Counted from the first letter of the stretch, positions 43,711-51,846 are shown. The stretch: 64,000 nt of DNA from Hyphomicrobiales bacterium (GCA_900473185.1 UCKU01000054.1:20919-84918), one strand, 5' to 3'. Numbers and translations: made by a program. Notes: generated by a model not told the origin, from the letters alone.

Positions 43711-44508
43711 ATGCTGAAGACATTTGAACGGGCGGCACTCGAAGCCGGCAAAGCCATCATAGAAGTCTTCTGCGACGGCTGCCCAGTGGAAATGAAAGCT
43801 GACGAAAGCCCGGTGACGATCGCTGACCAGGAGGCCGAGCGCATCATACTGGCGCATCTGAAACGCGATTTCCCCGAGATCCCCGTCATCGCCGAAGAAT
43901 CGGTAGCCGCTGGCAGAGTGCCTGATATCGCAGGAAAGTCCTTCTTTCTGGTCGATCCTCTGGATGGTACCCGCGAATTCCTGGATAAGCGCCAAGAGTT
44001 CACCGTCAATATCGCTTACGTGGAAAATGGCATCCCCGTCGCCGGCATCGTCTATGCCCCAGCGCTCGGCATCGCTTTTTCCGGCGAGCGCGGAAACGCG
44101 GAGAAGCTACTGATCGACGAGAACTTTGCGATAACGGAGAGAATGCCGATTAAGGTGCGTAAACAGCCCGCAGAAACTATGGCGCTCGCGAGTTTTCGGC
44201 ATGATAGTCCCGAGACTGGCCTCTTCCTCGCCAGGCACGCGATCTCCAAATGCACCAATATCGGCTCATCCCTGAAATTCTGTCTGCTGGCAGAAGGCAA
44301 GGCCGACGTCTACCCACGCTTCACCCGCACCATGGAGTGGGATACCGCGGCCGGCGATGCTGTGTTGCGCGCAGCCGGCGGATCGACTGTCACCATGGAC
44401 GGCCAGCCGCTCATCTACGGCAAAACCGGTGCTGCTGCTGATTTCGACTTCGCAAATCCCCATTTCGTCTCCTGGGGCGGCACGAAGCCTGCGCTCGAGC
44501 GGGCGTAG
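43711..44508 (+). CDS. cysQ: 3'(2'),5'-bisphosphate nucleotidase CysQ
   Basis: Inositol-monophosphatase-fold enzyme of 265 residues that removes the 3-prime phosphate from PAP/PAPS in sulfate assimilation. Motif 1 FFLVDPLDGTREFL and motif 2 WDTAAGDAVLRAAGG carry the metal-binding acids; the IAEES glutamate is also present. REFL after the DPLDGT motif favours CysQ over inositol phosphatases. GGCAGGAAT precedes the ATG. Confidence 0.92.
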   Translation: MLKTFERAALEAGKAIIEVFCDGCPVEMKADESPVTIADQEAERIILAHLKRDFPEIPVIAEESVAAGRVPDIAGKSFFLVDPLDGTREFLDKRQEFTVNIAYVENGIPVAGIVYAPALGIAFSGERGNAEKLLIDENFAITERMPIKVRKQPAETMALASFRHDSPETGLFLARHAISKCTNIGSSLKFCLLAEGKADVYPRFTRTMEWDTAAGDAVLRAAGGSTVTMDGQPLIYGKTGAAADFDFANPHFVSWGGTKPALERA

Positions 44509-45184
44509 CGATCGCCGAAAATCGGTGTCTTTCAGCTTTGTCGCTGCAATATTGTAGCGGGCTGTTCGACACTATTTCCTGGATGCCTCCGGCCGGGAAA
44601 ATCACCCGGTAAGTTCCATCTCCGGTCTTCACTTCTGATTCGGAGTCCGCGCCCTTCCCTTCTTCCGGCCGCATGCTCTCCCGCCGCAATGTCGCCACAA
44701 TCGCTGCCGCCGCCATCATGTGACTTCGGTAACATTAGTGCGGAGGAAGACACTATTATGGTATTAAATCCATAGTTTCGGAATACAAATCCCGACAGCC
44801 TCCGCTCAACCGGCTCCGGCGCAATAGACAATAAATTCGATCCAGACGGGACCGGGATCCCGTAGGCCCTGCCGGGAATGGAGCGTTTTGGTACGGTGTA
44901 GGCCATGACCATTACAACCGTCGTCTGTGTTCCAAATCTGGTCAAATACATAAGATTCCTAATAAAAACCCCGGTTGAAAAATAAAACTCCTGATTTTGC
45001 ATAAACTTAACGCAACTGCGAAGTTTGCTGCGATGCGAAATTTCTCTGGACTCGGTTAAACAAATGTCGCAAATTTAGGATGTAGTAGGGTTAAACGTCG
45101 CCTAACATTCTGGTGCCTTAATGTGGCGCTAACCAAGCCAGCGAATGACACCGCCAAAAGCTTCAAAATACAAAGGGTAGATCC
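44509..45184. other. Gene-poor AT-rich gap upstream of the sugar transferase
   Basis: A 676-base stretch of lower GC than its flanks. On the minus strand two frames overlap (one starting near 44719, one near 45002), but they lack good ribosome-binding sites and recognised families; they may be chance or decayed coding sequence. Its right end holds the promoter of the sugar-transferase gene. Confidence 0.45.
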
Positions 45185-45910
45185 TTGAGCGTCATGGACC
45201 TTAACAAGAGTATTTCTGAAGAGAGCTTTCGCGTTCCGCCTGCTCGTCAGGTAAACGCGAGGTTCCCAGTTACCGCACTCGACAGCATCGTTCCGCCACC
45301 TGCCTCCATGCAGTTCGTGCTGAAGCGAGCCTTCGATATTTTTGCCTCGATCAGCGCACTTATCGTGCTTGCTCCGCTTCTTCTGGTCGTCGCCGCCCTG
45401 ATCAAGATGGACAGCCCCGGTCCGGTGCTCTTCAAGCAGACCCGCTGGGGCAAGAATTGCCGCGCCATCAAGGTCTACAAGTTCCGTTCCATGCGTACGG
45501 ATATGCAAGACGTCACCGGCGTTGCACAGACGGTCAAGAACGACCCCCGCGTCACCCGCGTCGGCGCTTTCCTGCGTCGCTCGAACATCGATGAGTTGCC
45601 ACAGCTTCTCAACGTGCTGAAGGGTGACATGTCGGTTGTCGGGCCGCGTTGCCATGCAATCGGCATGCGTGCCGGCGGCATGCTCTATGAAGAGCTGGTT
45701 CCGGAATATCATCACCGCCACGCCATGCGTCCGGGCATTACTGGCCTGGCGCAGATGCGCGGCCTGCGCGGTCCGACGGACCGTCCGGCCAAGGCGCGCG
45801 CCCGCATCGCCAGCGATCTCCACTATGTCGAGAACTTCTCGATATTGATGGACATCCGCATCATCGTCGGAACGCTGGTTTCCGAGCTGAATGGCGGCAA
45901 AGGCTTCTGA
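45185..45910 (+). CDS. ExoY-like undecaprenyl-phosphate sugar-phosphate transferase
   Basis: Bacterial sugar transferase of 241 residues, the short single-anchor form. A membrane helix (FASISALIVLAPLLLVVAAL, about 52-71) is followed by SPGPVLFKQTRWGKN, the VYKFRSM block, RSNIDELPQLLNVLKGDMSVVGPR and PGITGLAQ, all family hallmarks. Such enzymes start exopolysaccharide repeat-unit synthesis on the lipid carrier. TTG at 45185 is favoured because AAAGGG lies 7 bases upstream; ATG 45194 is the alternative. A terminator follows. Confidence 0.9.
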   Translation: MSVMDLNKSISEESFRVPPARQVNARFPVTALDSIVPPPASMQFVLKRAFDIFASISALIVLAPLLLVVAALIKMDSPGPVLFKQTRWGKNCRAIKVYKFRSMRTDMQDVTGVAQTVKNDPRVTRVGAFLRRSNIDELPQLLNVLKGDMSVVGPRCHAIGMRAGGMLYEELVPEYHHRHAMRPGITGLAQMRGLRGPTDRPAKARARIASDLHYVENFSILMDIRIIVGTLVSELNGGKGF

Positions 45911-45922
45911 TTGGAAAAGAAG

Positions 45923-45950
45923 GGTATCGGCTGTTACAACAGCCGATACC
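45923..45950. terminator. Hairpin terminator overlapping the LuxR gene end
   Basis: A perfect 12-base-pair stem (45923-45934 with 45939-45950) with a 4-base loop lies 12 bases beyond the sugar-transferase stop and includes the stop of the convergent LuxR gene. No long T-tract. Confidence 0.65.
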
Positions 45951-46680
45951 GGAATGCCCGGGCAACGGCCTGCATGCGGTTGACCGAATCCAGTTTGCGC
46001 ATCGCGCTCTTCAGATATCCCACTACCGTATGCGATGAGAGATCGAGAATGATCGCAATCTCGTCGCTGCTCTTGCCCGCAGCCGACCAGCGCAGACATT
46101 CGATCTCCCGCCGGGTGAGGCTTTCCGATGGCCGGTCTTCCGGCTTCTCGTCGCTCGGCAACGTGTCCAGAAGCTCCATGCAGCCATAAAGCAGCGCCGT
46201 CGCTTCTTCGCGGGAGGGCATGGCACGCGCCCCCGAAAAGGCGAAGATGTATTGTTTCAGGTCAGCGTCATGTAGCGCGAACGCGAACGTATGCTTCAGC
46301 CCGTGCATCTGAAACATCGTGTTCAGACGGCGGTTTTCCTGATTCGCTGCATTGCCACCAAAAGGCCCCTCTTCGCAGAAGACAGGCATGATCGTGCGCT
46401 TCATGACCGCGACCAGCTTGCTGCAATAGAAGAGGTCCGCCTCCTCGTAAAAGTTGACGAGGCTCTGCGGCCAGTTGCTGATCAGCTTGTTTTCGAGAAA
46501 GGCCGTCCGGTCCCCGCGCGGGAATATGGAAAACAGGTAGAATTCGAACCCGGCGGCCTTCGCCAGCTCGTCCAGGCGGCTTGCACCATCGACAGCGGAA
46601 ATGCCCGCAGAACGGGCCTCGAACGCAGAAAATGCGGCATCATCGGCGCAGTCGCGGACTGCGCGTTCACGTCTCTTCAT
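45934..46680 (-). CDS. LuxR-family regulator with autoinducer-binding-like domain
   Basis: Regulator of 248 residues. The N-terminal 165 residues resemble the autoinducer-binding fold (FEFYLFSIFPRGDRTAF, ISNWPQSLVNFYEEADLF), and the C-terminal GerE-type helix-turn-helix reads LTRREIECLRWSAAGKSSDE and HTVVGYLKSAMRKLDSVNR. It is of the same class as ExpR, SinR and VisNR of rhizobia. No luxI-type synthase is adjacent, so it is a solo regulator here. It is convergent with the exopolysaccharide-type transferase gene, which may hint at a related role. Confidence 0.85.
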   Translation of the reverse strand: MKRRERAVRDCADDAAFSAFEARSAGISAVDGASRLDELAKAAGFEFYLFSIFPRGDRTAFLENKLISNWPQSLVNFYEEADLFYCSKLVAVMKRTIMPVFCEEGPFGGNAANQENRRLNTMFQMHGLKHTFAFALHDADLKQYIFAFSGARAMPSREEATALLYGCMELLDTLPSDEKPEDRPSESLTRREIECLRWSAAGKSSDEIAIILDLSSHTVVGYLKSAMRKLDSVNRMQAVARAFRYRLL

Positions 46681-47014
46681 TCTCTTATTCCTTCACGGGC
46701 CTGGCTTCGGCTCGGCCTCGCAACCGGCCGCGGATTGAACGCGCCGGACGATCAGGAAAGACAGCATGTGCCCCGCATCCGAAGGATACGAAGCATTCAA
46801 ACGGCAATCTTTATTGATACTGCGAGAGGAACGGAGACGAAGTCTTTGCGCTCACACTTATGTTGCAGCGCTTATAAAATTATCCGGAAGAAATATGTAA
46901 CATTTATTCCGCATGGCTCCCATGCAGCCGTATCAAATTGACGTAACGGCAGGAGCCCGCAAATCAGCCCTCCGGGTGCGCGTCTAAAATTATTATCAAA
47001 GTCTTACCATGCGT

Positions 47015-47029
47015 TTAGGCAATTTTTAA
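47015..47029. promoter_or_regulatory. Putative CtrA-binding site upstream of sciP
   Basis: TTAGGCAATTTTTAA matches the CtrA consensus TTAA-N7-TTAA with one change (TTAG). It is 52 bases before the sciP start. A GAGTC (GANTC class, CcrM methylation) lies at 47074-47078. The rest of 46681-47080 holds no gene. Confidence 0.5.
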
Positions 47030-47080
47030 ATGTGGCAAGTTAGAGTGGCACCCGTGGTCTTGCGTTGTGTAGAGAGTCCA

Positions 47081-47356
47081 ATGACCGAAATGATACGTCC
47101 CCGAGTGAAATATGTCATCGGCCCCGATGGCAGCCCCCTGACGATTGCGGATCTTCCGCCGCCGAACACGCGGCGCTGGGTCATCCGCCGGAAGGCAGAG
47201 GTTGTCGCGGCTGTTCGCGGTGGCCTGTTGAGCTTGGAAGAAGCCTGTGAGCGTTACACGCTCACTGTCGAAGAATTCCTTTCTTGGCAGTCCTCCATCA
47301 ACAGCCATGGTCTCGCCGGCCTGCGTACGACGCGCATCCAGCAGTACCGCCACTGA
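47081..47356 (+). CDS. sciP: CtrA inhibitor SciP (DUF1153)
   Basis: Small DNA-binding-like protein of 91 residues. The conserved opening MTEMIRPRVKYVIGPDGSP and LPPPNTRRWVIRRKAEVVAA, then the helix-turn-helix LSLEEACERYTLTVEEFLSWQ, are near invariant across alphaproteobacteria. In Caulobacter SciP binds CtrA and represses its targets in G1. ATG 47081 is chosen; the frame stays open to 47030 without conservation. It lies 1.8 kb from ctrA with a CtrA-like box upstream. Confidence 0.95.
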   Translation: MTEMIRPRVKYVIGPDGSPLTIADLPPPNTRRWVIRRKAEVVAAVRGGLLSLEEACERYTLTVEEFLSWQSSINSHGLAGLRTTRIQQYRH

Positions 47357-47371
47357 TCCCATTCGATTTGA

Positions 47372-47836
47372 TTATTTCGGGCCGGACGCATTTCCCTTAA
47401 GGGAATGAAGAAGGCCCGAAATCATTGCCGAGGCCGCGTAACACCAGAGGCCGGGTTGCGTAAACGCATTCGCAAGTCCCGTCGTCTTCGCTGCCGCAAT
47501 CACGATCGCAACCAGCAGCACGTCCATCATGGACCACTTGGACAGATGCGGCACGACGTTGCGATAAAACAGGCTGCCGGTGCCGCCGGCAGCCATGGAT
47601 TCAGCCGCGATCCCGATCATTTTCAAAACCGGCAATACGATCGAGACGAGCGCCACCAATACCGCAAGCGCCACGTCACCTCCATTCCAAAGCGAAGCCA
47701 CGATTTCCAGCAATGACGGCGTCTCATCGAAGAACCAGAGCTTCTCGAAACGGATGAGCGGCAACACAAGGCCAAGCGCCAGTAGAAACGGCGCCGTCAC
47801 CAATAGAACGGGCCGGACCGCCGAAAGCCTGTTCAA
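47372..47836 (-). CDS. PqiA-like inner-membrane protein
   Basis: Protein of about 154 residues with four predicted membrane helices of the paraquat-inducible protein A family. The typical sequence LPLIRFEKLWFF, VLPVLKMIGI and LSKWSMMDVLLVAI is visible. TTG at 47836 is favoured because GGGGAGGCGG precedes it; the frame runs up to 47887. PqiA-like proteins belong to lipid-transport MCE systems, but no MCE partner is adjacent, so the role is unknown. Confidence 0.8.
   Translation of the reverse strand: MNRLSAVRPVLLVTAPFLLALGLVLPLIRFEKLWFFDETPSLLEIVASLWNGGDVALAVLVALVSIVLPVLKMIGIAAESMAAGGTGSLFYRNVVPHLSKWSMMDVLLVAIVIAAAKTTGLANAFTQPGLWCYAASAMISGLLHSLKGNASGPK
47374..47422. terminator. Possible bidirectional hairpin after sciP
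   Basis: ATTTCGGGCC at 47374-47383 pairs with GGCCCGAAAT at 47413-47422, and an inner palindrome CATTTCCCTTAAGGGAATG forms a nested stem. It lies in the 3-prime end of the PqiA-like gene, 18 bases past the sciP stop. Confidence 0.5.
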
Positions 47837-47939
47837 TTTTCCGCCTCCCCTTTGAACACACTGTCTCCTGCGGACACGGCTTGGCATGCCGATGCCGCCA
47901 TGTCACGTTCCCGATCACATAATTCGTCAGGAGACAGAC

Positions 47940-48218
47940 ATGGATATCAGGATTGAAGAAAACACCTCCGGCGGCCGCTATGTTGCGACGTTGGAGGGCC
48001 ATGAAGCGGAGATGACCTATTCCCGCACATCACCGAAACTCATCATCATCGATCATACCGGCGTGCCGGACGCTTTGCGCGGCAAGGGCGTCGGCCAGGC
48101 GCTCGCCCTTCACGCCGTCGAGGCAGCCCGCGAGGGCGGCTGGAAGATCATCCCGCTCTGCCCCTTCTTTAAATCGCAGGCGCAGCGCCATCCGGATTGG
48201 AACGACGTGGTAAACTGA
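47940..48218 (+). CDS. GNAT-like N-acetyltransferase (YjdJ family)
   Basis: Protein of 92 residues that covers only the core of the GNAT fold, as in the small YjdJ/GTT1-like family. The acetyl-CoA-binding VPDALRGKGVGQALALHAVE and terminal IIPLCPFFKSQAQRHP-W are characteristic. CAGGAGACAG precedes the ATG at 47940. Convergent with fliJ. The substrate is unknown. Confidence 0.85.
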   Translation: MDIRIEENTSGGRYVATLEGHEAEMTYSRTSPKLIIIDHTGVPDALRGKGVGQALALHAVEAAREGGWKIIPLCPFFKSQAQRHPDWNDVVN

Positions 48219-48247
48219 GAACGTCCGCCATACGATAGAAACACCAA

Positions 48248-48288
48248 AAGCCATGCATGACGGACACCGCGCCCATCATGCATGGCTT
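48248..48288. terminator. Terminator-like inverted repeat between convergent genes
   Basis: A perfect 13-base-pair repeat (48248-48260 with 48276-48288) with a 15-base loop lies between the acetyltransferase-like gene and fliJ. A short A-run precedes it, so it may serve the minus-strand gene. Confidence 0.6.
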
Positions 48289-48334
48289 CTGTGGTTATCC
48301 CCCAAGGCGCCGGGACCGGCGCCTGCAACATTCG

Positions 48335-48685
48335 TCAGGCCCGGACGCGAACTGCGCCATCACGCTCTTCGAGCGCCGTTGCCCTGGCATATTCCGCCTG
48401 CATTTCCTCAAGCGCCAATTCCAGCGCCTCCTCCTGAACCTTCAGTTCCTTGATCGAGACCTGAAGATTATCGGCGCGCTGACGTGCGGCCTTGGCGAAG
48501 GTCGGATATGCAAAGTGATTCGGGTCGGAAATACCGGACTTCTTTTCCTCGACAACGATCTGGCTCTCCAGATCCTTCGTCATCCGTTCAAATTCGGACA
48601 TCATCATCTGCAACTGCTGCAGCTGACGACGTTTTTCGTTAACCTGAAACTCTTTCAGGCGAACGAGGCTCTCTCGCGACTTCAT
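48335..48685 (-). CDS. fliJ: FliJ-family flagellar protein
   Basis: Predominantly coiled-coil protein of 116 residues (MKSRESLVRLKEFQVNEK opening, then a heptad-rich region to about residue 105) matching FliJ, the stalk-like escort of flagellar export chaperones that contacts FliI and FlhA. ATG at 48685 is preferred with GGGAG about 8 bases upstream. Positioned next to ctrA, whose regulon includes flagellar genes in rhizobia, which supports the call. Confidence 0.75.
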   Translation of the reverse strand: MKSRESLVRLKEFQVNEKRRQLQQLQMMMSEFERMTKDLESQIVVEEKKSGISDPNHFAYPTFAKAARQRADNLQVSIKELKVQEEALELALEEMQAEYARATALEERDGAVRVRA

Positions 48686-48891
48686 ACGCATTACTCCCGT
48701 GATGCGAGACCCCGGCTCAACTTGAAACCGCCCTTGCGCGCCGCTTTGACACGGTTTGCTAAAAAATTTCCTGCGATATTAACAAAAACCTACCGCTGGT
48801 AACCTTTCGTTTACGGGCATCGTTAATGATAGGCCCGATGATTTAAGGCTCGGTAAACACCAGGACAGGAAAGCCGAACCTTTTCATTAGC

Positions 48892-48955
48892 GAGTCGGAT
48901 GAATCACTTAGCGCATGTTCTTAATGTTGAAGTTGAGAATTGCGTTTTGAGATTC
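48892..48955. promoter_or_regulatory. GANTC cluster in the ctrA upstream region
   Basis: Three CcrM-type GANTC sites occur in 64 bases: GAGTC 48892-48896, GAATC 48901-48905, GATTC 48951-48955. The 48686-49121 stretch is AT-rich, holds no convincing gene and must contain the fliJ and ctrA promoters. A 60-residue frame at 48899-49081 has no support. Confidence 0.6.
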
Positions 48956-49121
48956 CCATTGGAAAACAGGGAAATGGAAAAATTATTTAATAAATTCGAT
49001 ACTCCTTGCCAGAGTGAATTAGAATTTGTTAACCATTTCGTGGCAGCTTCCAAATCACGTAGCTTATTCGGTATCGCGTAGGGGGCCATGCCACCTTTCG
49101 GCGGCGGTAAAGGGGATAATT

Positions 49122-49823
49122 ATGCGGGTACTTCTCATCGAGGATGACAGCGCTACGGCGCAGAGCATCGAACTGATGCTCAAATCTGAGAGTTTTAATG
49201 TTTATACGACAGATCTCGGCGAAGAAGGCGTGGATCTGGGCAAGTTGTATGATTACGATATCATCCTTCTCGATCTGAACCTTCCCGACATGTCCGGATA
49301 CGAAGTGCTGCGCACTCTCCGCCTGTCGAAGGTCAAGACGCCGATCCTCATCCTCTCGGGCATGGCCGGCATCGAAGACAAGGTTCGTGGTCTCGGCTTC
49401 GGCGCCGACGACTACATGACCAAGCCGTTCCACAAGGACGAGCTCGTCGCCCGTATCCACGCTATCGTCCGCCGGTCCAAGGGTCATGCCCAGTCGGTCA
49501 TCATCACGGGCGAGCTTATCGTCAACCTCGACGCCAAAACCGTCGAAGTCGGCGGCCAGCGCGTCCACCTGACGGGCAAGGAATATCAGATGCTGGAGCT
49601 TCTTTCGCTCCGCAAGGGCACCACGCTCACCAAGGAAATGTTCCTGAACCACCTCTATGGCGGCATGGACGAGCCGGAACTGAAGATCATCGACGTCTTC
49701 ATCTGCAAGCTGCGCAAGAAGCTCGCAAATGCTGCCGGCGGCGCCAACTACATCGAAACCGTCTGGGGCCGCGGCTATGTGCTGCGCGAGCCCGATGGTG
49801 CCGAATACGCCGAAACCGCCTGA
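49122..49823 (+). CDS. ctrA: Cell-cycle master regulator CtrA
   Basis: OmpR-family response regulator of 233 residues. Receiver MRVLLIEDDSATAQSIELML with phospho-Asp D51 in LLDLNLPDMSG, and a winged-helix DNA-binding domain with EYQMLELLSLRKGTTLTKE and VDVFICKLRKK-like VFICKLRKKL. The alanine/valine-rich C-terminal EYAETA tail resembles the ClpXP-degradation end. AAGGGGATAATT precedes the ATG. It is surrounded by sciP, fliJ, chpT and eipA. Essential in many alphaproteobacteria. Confidence 0.98.
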   Translation: MRVLLIEDDSATAQSIELMLKSESFNVYTTDLGEEGVDLGKLYDYDIILLDLNLPDMSGYEVLRTLRLSKVKTPILILSGMAGIEDKVRGLGFGADDYMTKPFHKDELVARIHAIVRRSKGHAQSVIITGELIVNLDAKTVEVGGQRVHLTGKEYQMLELLSLRKGTTLTKEMFLNHLYGGMDEPELKIIDVFICKLRKKLANAAGGANYIETVWGRGYVLREPDGAEYAETA

Positions 49824-49847
49824 TCCGCCGAATCCCCTTACCAAATG

Positions 49848-49880
49848 AAAAGTCCCGCCTCTCCGGCGGGACTTTTATTT
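49848..49880 (+). terminator. ctrA terminator
   Basis: A 12-base-pair perfect stem (49848-49859 with 49865-49876) with a 5-base loop is followed by a T-rich tract, 25 bases after the ctrA stop. Confidence 0.9.
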
Positions 49881-49901
49881 TGTCGGCAATGTGCGGACAT
49901 G

Positions 49902-49925
49902 AAAAAGCCGCCCAGAAGGACGGCT
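49902..49925 (-). terminator. Terminator of the single-domain response regulator gene
   Basis: An 8-base-pair stem (49906-49913 with 49918-49925, one G-U pair) is followed on the minus strand by TTTTT, 25 bases beyond the stop at 49951. Confidence 0.75.
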
Positions 49926-49950
49926 CCCGTTAACGATTTGTACGACCTAT

Positions 49951-50313
49951 TCAGGCAGCGATTGCGCGATTTCCGAACACGGCGGTAAGGATCTTGCGGT
50001 CGAACGGCTTGAGCAGGAAGTCGGTTGCCCCTGCCCGCTTGCCGGCCATCAGCTTCTTCAGATCGGCCTCGATGACGCAATAGTAGATCTTGACCTCTTT
50101 GCCGCCGTCCATGCCGCGGATATTGGCGATGAGATCGAGCGCGCCCTCCATGCCCGAATCGACGATCAGATATTCGGGAAGCTCAGCCTGGCAGCGCTGC
50201 AACGCCTCTTCGGCATTCGAAGCTTCGCTGACCAGAAAATCGAGCTCGGAAAGGATTCGCTTGCCGACCTTGCGAACGATGTCCGAACTGTCGGTGATCA
50301 TGAATCTCTGCAT
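49951..50313 (-). CDS. Single-domain response regulator
   Basis: Receiver-only protein of 120 residues. MQRFMITDSSDIVRKVGKRI, predicted phospho-Asp D52 in YLIVDSGMEGAL, and FLLKPFDRKIL (conserved Lys). The acidic pocket carries D8 and D11 in TDSSD in place of a classic DD pair. It is not the CpdR sequence type. It lies 114 bases downstream of chpT on the same strand, so probably belongs to the CtrA phosphorelay neighbourhood, perhaps as phosphate sink or ChpT target (inference). Confidence 0.85.
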   Translation of the reverse strand: MQRFMITDSSDIVRKVGKRILSELDFLVSEASNAEEALQRCQAELPEYLIVDSGMEGALDLIANIRGMDGGKEVKIYYCVIEADLKKLMAGKRAGATDFLLKPFDRKILTAVFGNRAIAA

Positions 50314-50426
50314 GGCAGCTCCTTACCCCTCGCGCTGTCTCCGTCGAGGGTCTTCCTAACCTTCGAAGATAGGTTGATCAGGCTAAGGAATCGTTACTGC
50401 ACCCGCTTCGATCAGCAATCGGTGAA

Positions 50427-51074
50427 CTACGCTGCGGCAACCTTGGCAGTGAAGACAATCTCTTCGGCGCTGGCTGAATAATCCAGAACCATGCCGCATT
50501 CTTCCGCCAGCAGCACAGTGTAATAAGGCTGGATCGAATGCGCATCGATCGCTTCCTCGGCGGTGCCGGTGGCGATTTCGACGAATTTCGGCGGCACGCG
50601 CATCAGCTTGCCCTTGGCGACAAGCTTGAAACTGGCATCGAATTCCGGATTTTCCAGAGTAATATCCAGATTGCCGCCACGCGGAATGGAAGAATATGCG
50701 ACGAGGAAGAGGTTAAGGAGCAGCTTGACCCTGTTCTTGGCGACAATCGCGCGCGGGCCGCTCCAGCTCACTTCGGTCTTCTTCTCGGCCACGGCAAAGT
50801 CCTTGGCTGCACGTTCGGCCTCGCCGGTATCGATCGAGGCGCCGACGGAACCGGATGCACCGAAGGCGAGGCGTGCGAATTTGAGACGGACCGAGGCATT
50901 GAGCGCACTGGTGCGGATGAGATCCATCGCGTCCGAATCCGCTCCGCCTTCGTCCAGAAGCTCCAGACCGTTATTGATCGCCCCGACGGGCGAGATCACG
51001 TCATGGCACACACGACTGCAAAGAAGTGCTGCCAGGTCCGGGCCGGACAGAGTGAGATTCGGGTTCTTGGACAT
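50427..51074 (-). CDS. chpT: Histidine phosphotransferase ChpT
   Basis: Protein of 215 residues: a dimerisation/histidine phosphotransfer domain with phospho-His H24 in SRVCHDVISPVGAINNGLELL-type sequence (CHDVISPVGAINNG) and a degenerate kinase-like C-terminal domain lacking ATP-binding boxes. It passes phosphate from CckA to CtrA and CpdR. ATG at 51074 or 51077; AGGAG is better spaced for 51074. Adjacent to ctrA and eipA, divergent from the latter. Confidence 0.95.
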   Translation of the reverse strand: MSKNPNLTLSGPDLAALLCSRVCHDVISPVGAINNGLELLDEGGADSDAMDLIRTSALNASVRLKFARLAFGASGSVGASIDTGEAERAAKDFAVAEKKTEVSWSGPRAIVAKNRVKLLLNLFLVAYSSIPRGGNLDITLENPEFDASFKLVAKGKLMRVPPKFVEIATGTAEEAIDAHSIQPYYTVLLAEECGMVLDYSASAEEIVFTAKVAAA

Positions 51075-51179
51075 CATTGTCTCCTGAGGGCGGCAGTGTC
51101 ATTCCACCCGGTAGTGTGCCTGATCAAAATTGCGCGAAGTTTGCGACCGTACTCGCCGCCATAATGACACCATATTTGG

Positions 51180-51194
51180 TAAACCGATTGTTAA
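51180..51194. promoter_or_regulatory. Candidate CtrA site upstream of the eipA-like gene
   Basis: TAAACCGATTGTTAA has the TTAA-N7-TTAA spacing with one base changed in the first half. It lies 62 bases before the start at 51256, in the divergent chpT/eipA gap. Weak on its own; supported by the known CtrA control of eipA in Brucella. Confidence 0.35.
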
Positions 51195-51255
51195 GACGAT
51201 CGGAGCAAAATGCATCAAATGCCAATGCCCCCGACAATGACGAATGGATGACATC

Positions 51256-51846
51256 ATGCGCCTCCAATTTCTCGGAAGATTTATCGGCTTCTGCAAGTTG
51301 CTGACCGCTGTCATGATCTCGTCGGTGATGATTACAGGACAGGCCGCAGCGCAGCAGAACAACGGCCAATACACAGTGCAGGAAATCGTTGACGCCGGCC
51401 ACTCCTTCTTCGGCGAGACCAGCGGCGGTCTGGCCAAGGTGGTTGAAAGCGCCTTCCAGAAATACGGCCTGCCCAACGGCTATATTCTCGGCCAGGAGGG
51501 CGGCGGCGCCTTCATCGCCGGCCTCACCTACGGCGAAGGCCAGCTCAATACCAAGAATGCCGGCGAGCATCCGCTTTACTGGCAGGGCCCATCTCTCGGC
51601 CTCGATTACGGCGGCCAGGGCTCCCGCGTCATGATGCTGGTCTACGACCTGCCGTCCATCGACTCCATCTATGCTCGCTTCGGCGGCGTCAGCGGCTCGG
51701 CCTATGTCATTGCCGGCTTCGGCATGACGCTTCTCAAGAACAACAATGTTCTGGTCGTGCCGATCCGCACTGGTGTCGGCGCCCGCCTCGGCATCAATGT
51801 CGGCTATCTGAAGGTCACCCCGAACCCGACCTGGAACCCCTTCTGA
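51256..51846 (+). CDS. eipA: EipA-like periplasmic protein (DUF1134)
   Basis: Exported protein of 196 residues; signal peptide ends TGQAAA-Q. The mature sequence with GHSFFGETSGGLAKVVESAF, YILGQEGGGAFIAGLTYGEG and GASALVIP-like VVPIRTGVGARLGINVGYLK matches DUF1134, represented by Brucella EipA, an envelope-integrity lipocalin-like SYLF-fold protein activated by CtrA. The start at 51256 is preferred for the signal peptide; ATG 51244 is possible. Sits immediately divergent from chpT. Confidence 0.9.
   Translation: MRLQFLGRFIGFCKLLTAVMISSVMITGQAAAQQNNGQYTVQEIVDAGHSFFGETSGGLAKVVESAFQKYGLPNGYILGQEGGGAFIAGLTYGEGQLNTKNAGEHPLYWQGPSLGLDYGGQGSRVMMLVYDLPSIDSIYARFGGVSGSAYVIAGFGMTLLKNNNVLVVPIRTGVGARLGINVGYLKVTPNPTWNPF

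Noticed and set aside
44532..45002. Minus-strand frame of 156 codons
   Set aside because: Composition is gene-like only in part, and it runs into another frame; no family seen. Kept as a low-interest observation.
48899..49081. Plus-strand frame of 60 codons just before ctrA
   Set aside because: It lies in the AT-rich promoter region with GANTC sites; no ribosome-binding site and no family.
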